The translations under genes and the position numbers were made by a program. The notes beneath the pieces are model-generated. The model did not search any database, was not told the origin of the DNA, and saw only the letters and a list, made by a program, of their open reading frames with translations. A DNA stretch of 64,000 bases. Source: Granulicella sp. S156 (GTDB lineage: Bacteria; Acidobacteriota; Terriglobia; Terriglobales; Acidobacteriaceae). Shown here piece after piece: positions 62,368 to 64,000 of the stretch. The stretch lies in the NCBI RefSeq assembly GCF_009766105.1, contig NZ_LMUH01000025.1, positions 315,190 to 379,189 on the forward strand, written 5' to 3'. Each line of letters opens with the position of its first letter. Position 1 is the stretch's first letter.

Positions 62368-62647
62368 CGGAGAACCTCTTTAGGACTCTGACTTCGCAGA
62401 ACATGCACTTCTGTCCGCAGGCCAAGAAGGCATCGGGATCTGCGATTGTAGTTAGACAGCGGACAGTTGCAGCAAGATTACACTTGCCGCACTTGACAGT
62501 AAAGGCCATAAAAACCTAATATCCATGCACCATTCAGTAACTTAATTGAACCTCATCAAGCACGGGTCGCCATGTTTCATGCGTCACGTGTAACTGAATG
62601 CAATTGCATCGGTTGCATAAGCTCCGCCAGAGTTCAGGAACTCATTT
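62368..62647. other. 280-bp divergent region between FTQ-array gene and tssK2
   Basis: Must hold both promoters. A minus-strand frame from 62509 begins MAFTVKCGKCNLAATV with Cys pairs but soon runs into the coding region of the FTQ-array gene in another frame. An AT-rich stretch near 62515-62560 may be the promoter core. No terminator or repeat seen. Confidence 0.35.
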
Positions 62648-64000
62648 ATGAAATTTCTTTCACGAGTCGTCTGGTCCGAGGGCATGTATCTAGGGCCGCA
62701 TCACTTTCAAACCCAGAGCCGCTACTTTGAAGACTTGTTGAATTTTCTTACGGTAAGTCTGTGGCACAACCCCTGGGGATTTCTAAACCTGCAACTCGAT
62801 ACCGAAGCCATTCGCAATGGGAGTGCTGTCCTGTTACATGCCTCCGGCATGATGCCCGACGGCCTGACCTTCGATGTACCTGAATGCGACGACGCGCCGC
62901 CAGCCGTCAACATCCTCGCGGCCTTCCCACCCACGGATGCAGAGTTACCGATCTTTCTCGCCATCCCCCGCCGGAAAGACAACGGACTCGACTTTGATCC
63001 ATCGGCCGATCGCGGCTCCGTTCGCTACGGAAGCATGGAGCGCACCCTGCGCGATGAGACAAGCGGGATCGAAGACCGCGAGATTACTCTCGGCGCAAAG
63101 AACCTGCAGATACTCACAAAGGACCAACTCACTCCCGACCTCACATCCCTGCCCATTGCACGAGTACTGCGCGACGGCAACGGCGGTCTGATGTACGACC
63201 CGGAATTTATCCCTGCGTGCCTGCGCATTCACGCCAGCGACGCGTTGATGGTGCTGATCAAGCGCCTGATGGAGACACTTACCGAAAAAAGCCGGACGAT
63301 CGCGCGGGGAGATCTAAAGCCCGGACAGTTTCAGGTCGGCATCTCGGCGCTGGAAGTCGCGAACTACTGGTTTCTGCACTCGCTCCACTCAGCGATGCCA
63401 ACGTTACAGCATCTTTATGCGACGAAGCGCGGACATCCTGAAGAGTTGTTCATGGAACTTTCAAAGCTGGCCGGAGCGCTCTGCACCTTTGCGGTCGACT
63501 CCGATCCTTCAACACTGCCTGCTTACGATCACATGAATCCCGGCCAGGGCTTCCGCCAGCTCGACGCACACATCCGGCGACATCTTGAGATCGTCGTTCC
63601 TTCCAACTCGGTAAAACTGAACTTTGTGCCCAGTGCCGAACCTTATATTCAGGAGGCACCTGTAACGGATGAGCGCTGCATCCGCCGTGCCCGCTGGATC
63701 TTCGGCATTCGTTCTGATATCGGCGAAGCTGATTTGCTTCGCTACGTGCCGCAACTGGTCAAGGTATGTTCGGCGCGCTTTGTTCCGGAACTCGTCAAAC
63801 GTGCTGTGCCGGGTCTTGTGCTTACGCATGTTCCCGTTCCCCCTTCGGCGATGCGTGCACAGGCTGACATGCAGTATTTCAGCGTCAGCACCTCAGGACC
63901 CTGCTGGGAACACATTCTACAAACACGCAAGGTCGGCATTTATATCCCCGGCGAGATTCGCGATCCGCACTTCGAACTAACTGTCATTCTGGAGAACGCC
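62648..64000 (+). CDS. tssK: T6SS baseplate protein TssK, second copy (3' partial)
   Basis: The ATG at 62648 opens a frame of 451 codons that is still open at the window end. The start MKFLSRVVWSEGMYLGPHHF is the TssK signature (VxWxEGxxLxPxHFQ), followed by QTQSRYFEDLLNFL, SALEVANYWFLHSLHSAMPT in the middle bundle and C-terminal VVPSNSVKLNFVP, then ARFVPELVKRAVPGLVLTHV and ADMQYFSVSTSGPCWEHIL, matching the head region of copy 1 (KLNYQYFSIDRTGGVWEAV). It is clearly diverged from copy 1. By common gene order it should be followed by tssL and tssM beyond 64000. Only the last few residues are missing judging by the length of copy 1. Confidence 0.93.
   Translation, partial: MKFLSRVVWSEGMYLGPHHFQTQSRYFEDLLNFLTVSLWHNPWGFLNLQLDTEAIRNGSAVLLHASGMMPDGLTFDVPECDDAPPAVNILAAFPPTDAELPIFLAIPRRKDNGLDFDPSADRGSVRYGSMERTLRDETSGIEDREITLGAKNLQILTKDQLTPDLTSLPIARVLRDGNGGLMYDPEFIPACLRIHASDALMVLIKRLMETLTEKSRTIARGDLKPGQFQVGISALEVANYWFLHSLHSAMPTLQHLYATKRGHPEELFMELSKLAGALCTFAVDSDPSTLPAYDHMNPGQGFRQLDAHIRRHLEIVVPSNSVKLNFVPSAEPYIQEAPVTDERCIRRARWIFGIRSDIGEADLLRYVPQLVKVCSARFVPELVKRAVPGLVLTHVPVPPSAMRAQADMQYFSVSTSGPCWEHILQTRKVGIYIPGEIRDPHFELTVILENA

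Noticed and set aside
62219-62509. Minus-strand ORF beginning MAFTVKCGKCNLAATV with several Cys, upstream of the FTQ-array gene
   Set aside because: It overlaps the well-supported FTQ-array gene by ~150 bp in another frame, has no clear SD, and its Cys spacing does not match a known zinc ribbon. Conservation could rescue it.

Overview
The window reads as a chromosomal segment of an Acidobacteriota bacterium, most likely class Terriglobia (the Granulicella/Terriglobus/Edaphobacter neighbourhood). The evidence is a TIGR03435 'soil-associated' protein, a carboxypeptidase-regulatory-like secreted protein of the common acidobacterial type, moderately high G+C, good Shine-Dalgarno sequences, and short dispersed intergenic elements (GTCATCTCGACC and GTCATCCTGAGC families) of a kind I associate with this group. 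The genus is inference. No phage, plasmid, CRISPR array, rRNA or tRNA was seen.

Left part (1-24 kb): the end of an RND drug-efflux operon (MdtB/C-like pump, then a NodT-type outer-membrane lipoprotein); a galactoside-type sugar locus (sugar-porter MFS, DeoR-type repressor, secreted GH35 beta-galactosidase, and a divergent GlmS-like double-SIS isomerase without a glutaminase domain); an overlapping xerD-xerC pair; ffh; a carboxylesterase; a YeiH-type transporter preceded by a Cys-rich leader ORF and a 35-aa membrane peptide; a peroxiredoxin-like protein; pgi; and an IclR regulator.

Middle part (24-40.5 kb): an SGNH/MBOAT pair suited to polysaccharide O-acetylation; the TIGR03435 protein; a block bounded by oppositely oriented copies of one repeat (HAD phosphatase, DUF4097-like protein, MacA-like adaptor); then lexA, a dienelactone hydrolase, rpsO-pnp, an EamA-like membrane protein, a DinB protein, a ROK sugar kinase and a Pro/Gly-rich membrane protein.

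Right part (40.5-64 kb): a type VI secretion locus. tssK1 lies on the minus strand. A long plus-strand array follows: tssB-tssC-hcp-tagJ-tssA-tssE-tssF-tssG-clpV-vgrG-PAAR-hypothetical-DUF1795-like-Ser/Thr kinase-CsgG-like. A minus-strand, proline-rich, tail-anchored protein with about ten FTQ-type motifs comes next, and then a second, divergent tssK that runs off the window end. The membrane-complex genes tssJ/L/M are not here and may lie just beyond 64000.

The most novel-looking items are the Cys-rich leader before the YeiH transporter, a 115-bp element with perfect 17-bp terminal inverted repeats (two copies, one supplying a gene's stop codon), the FTQ-motif protein, and the two-TssK T6SS with a kinase/CsgG module.
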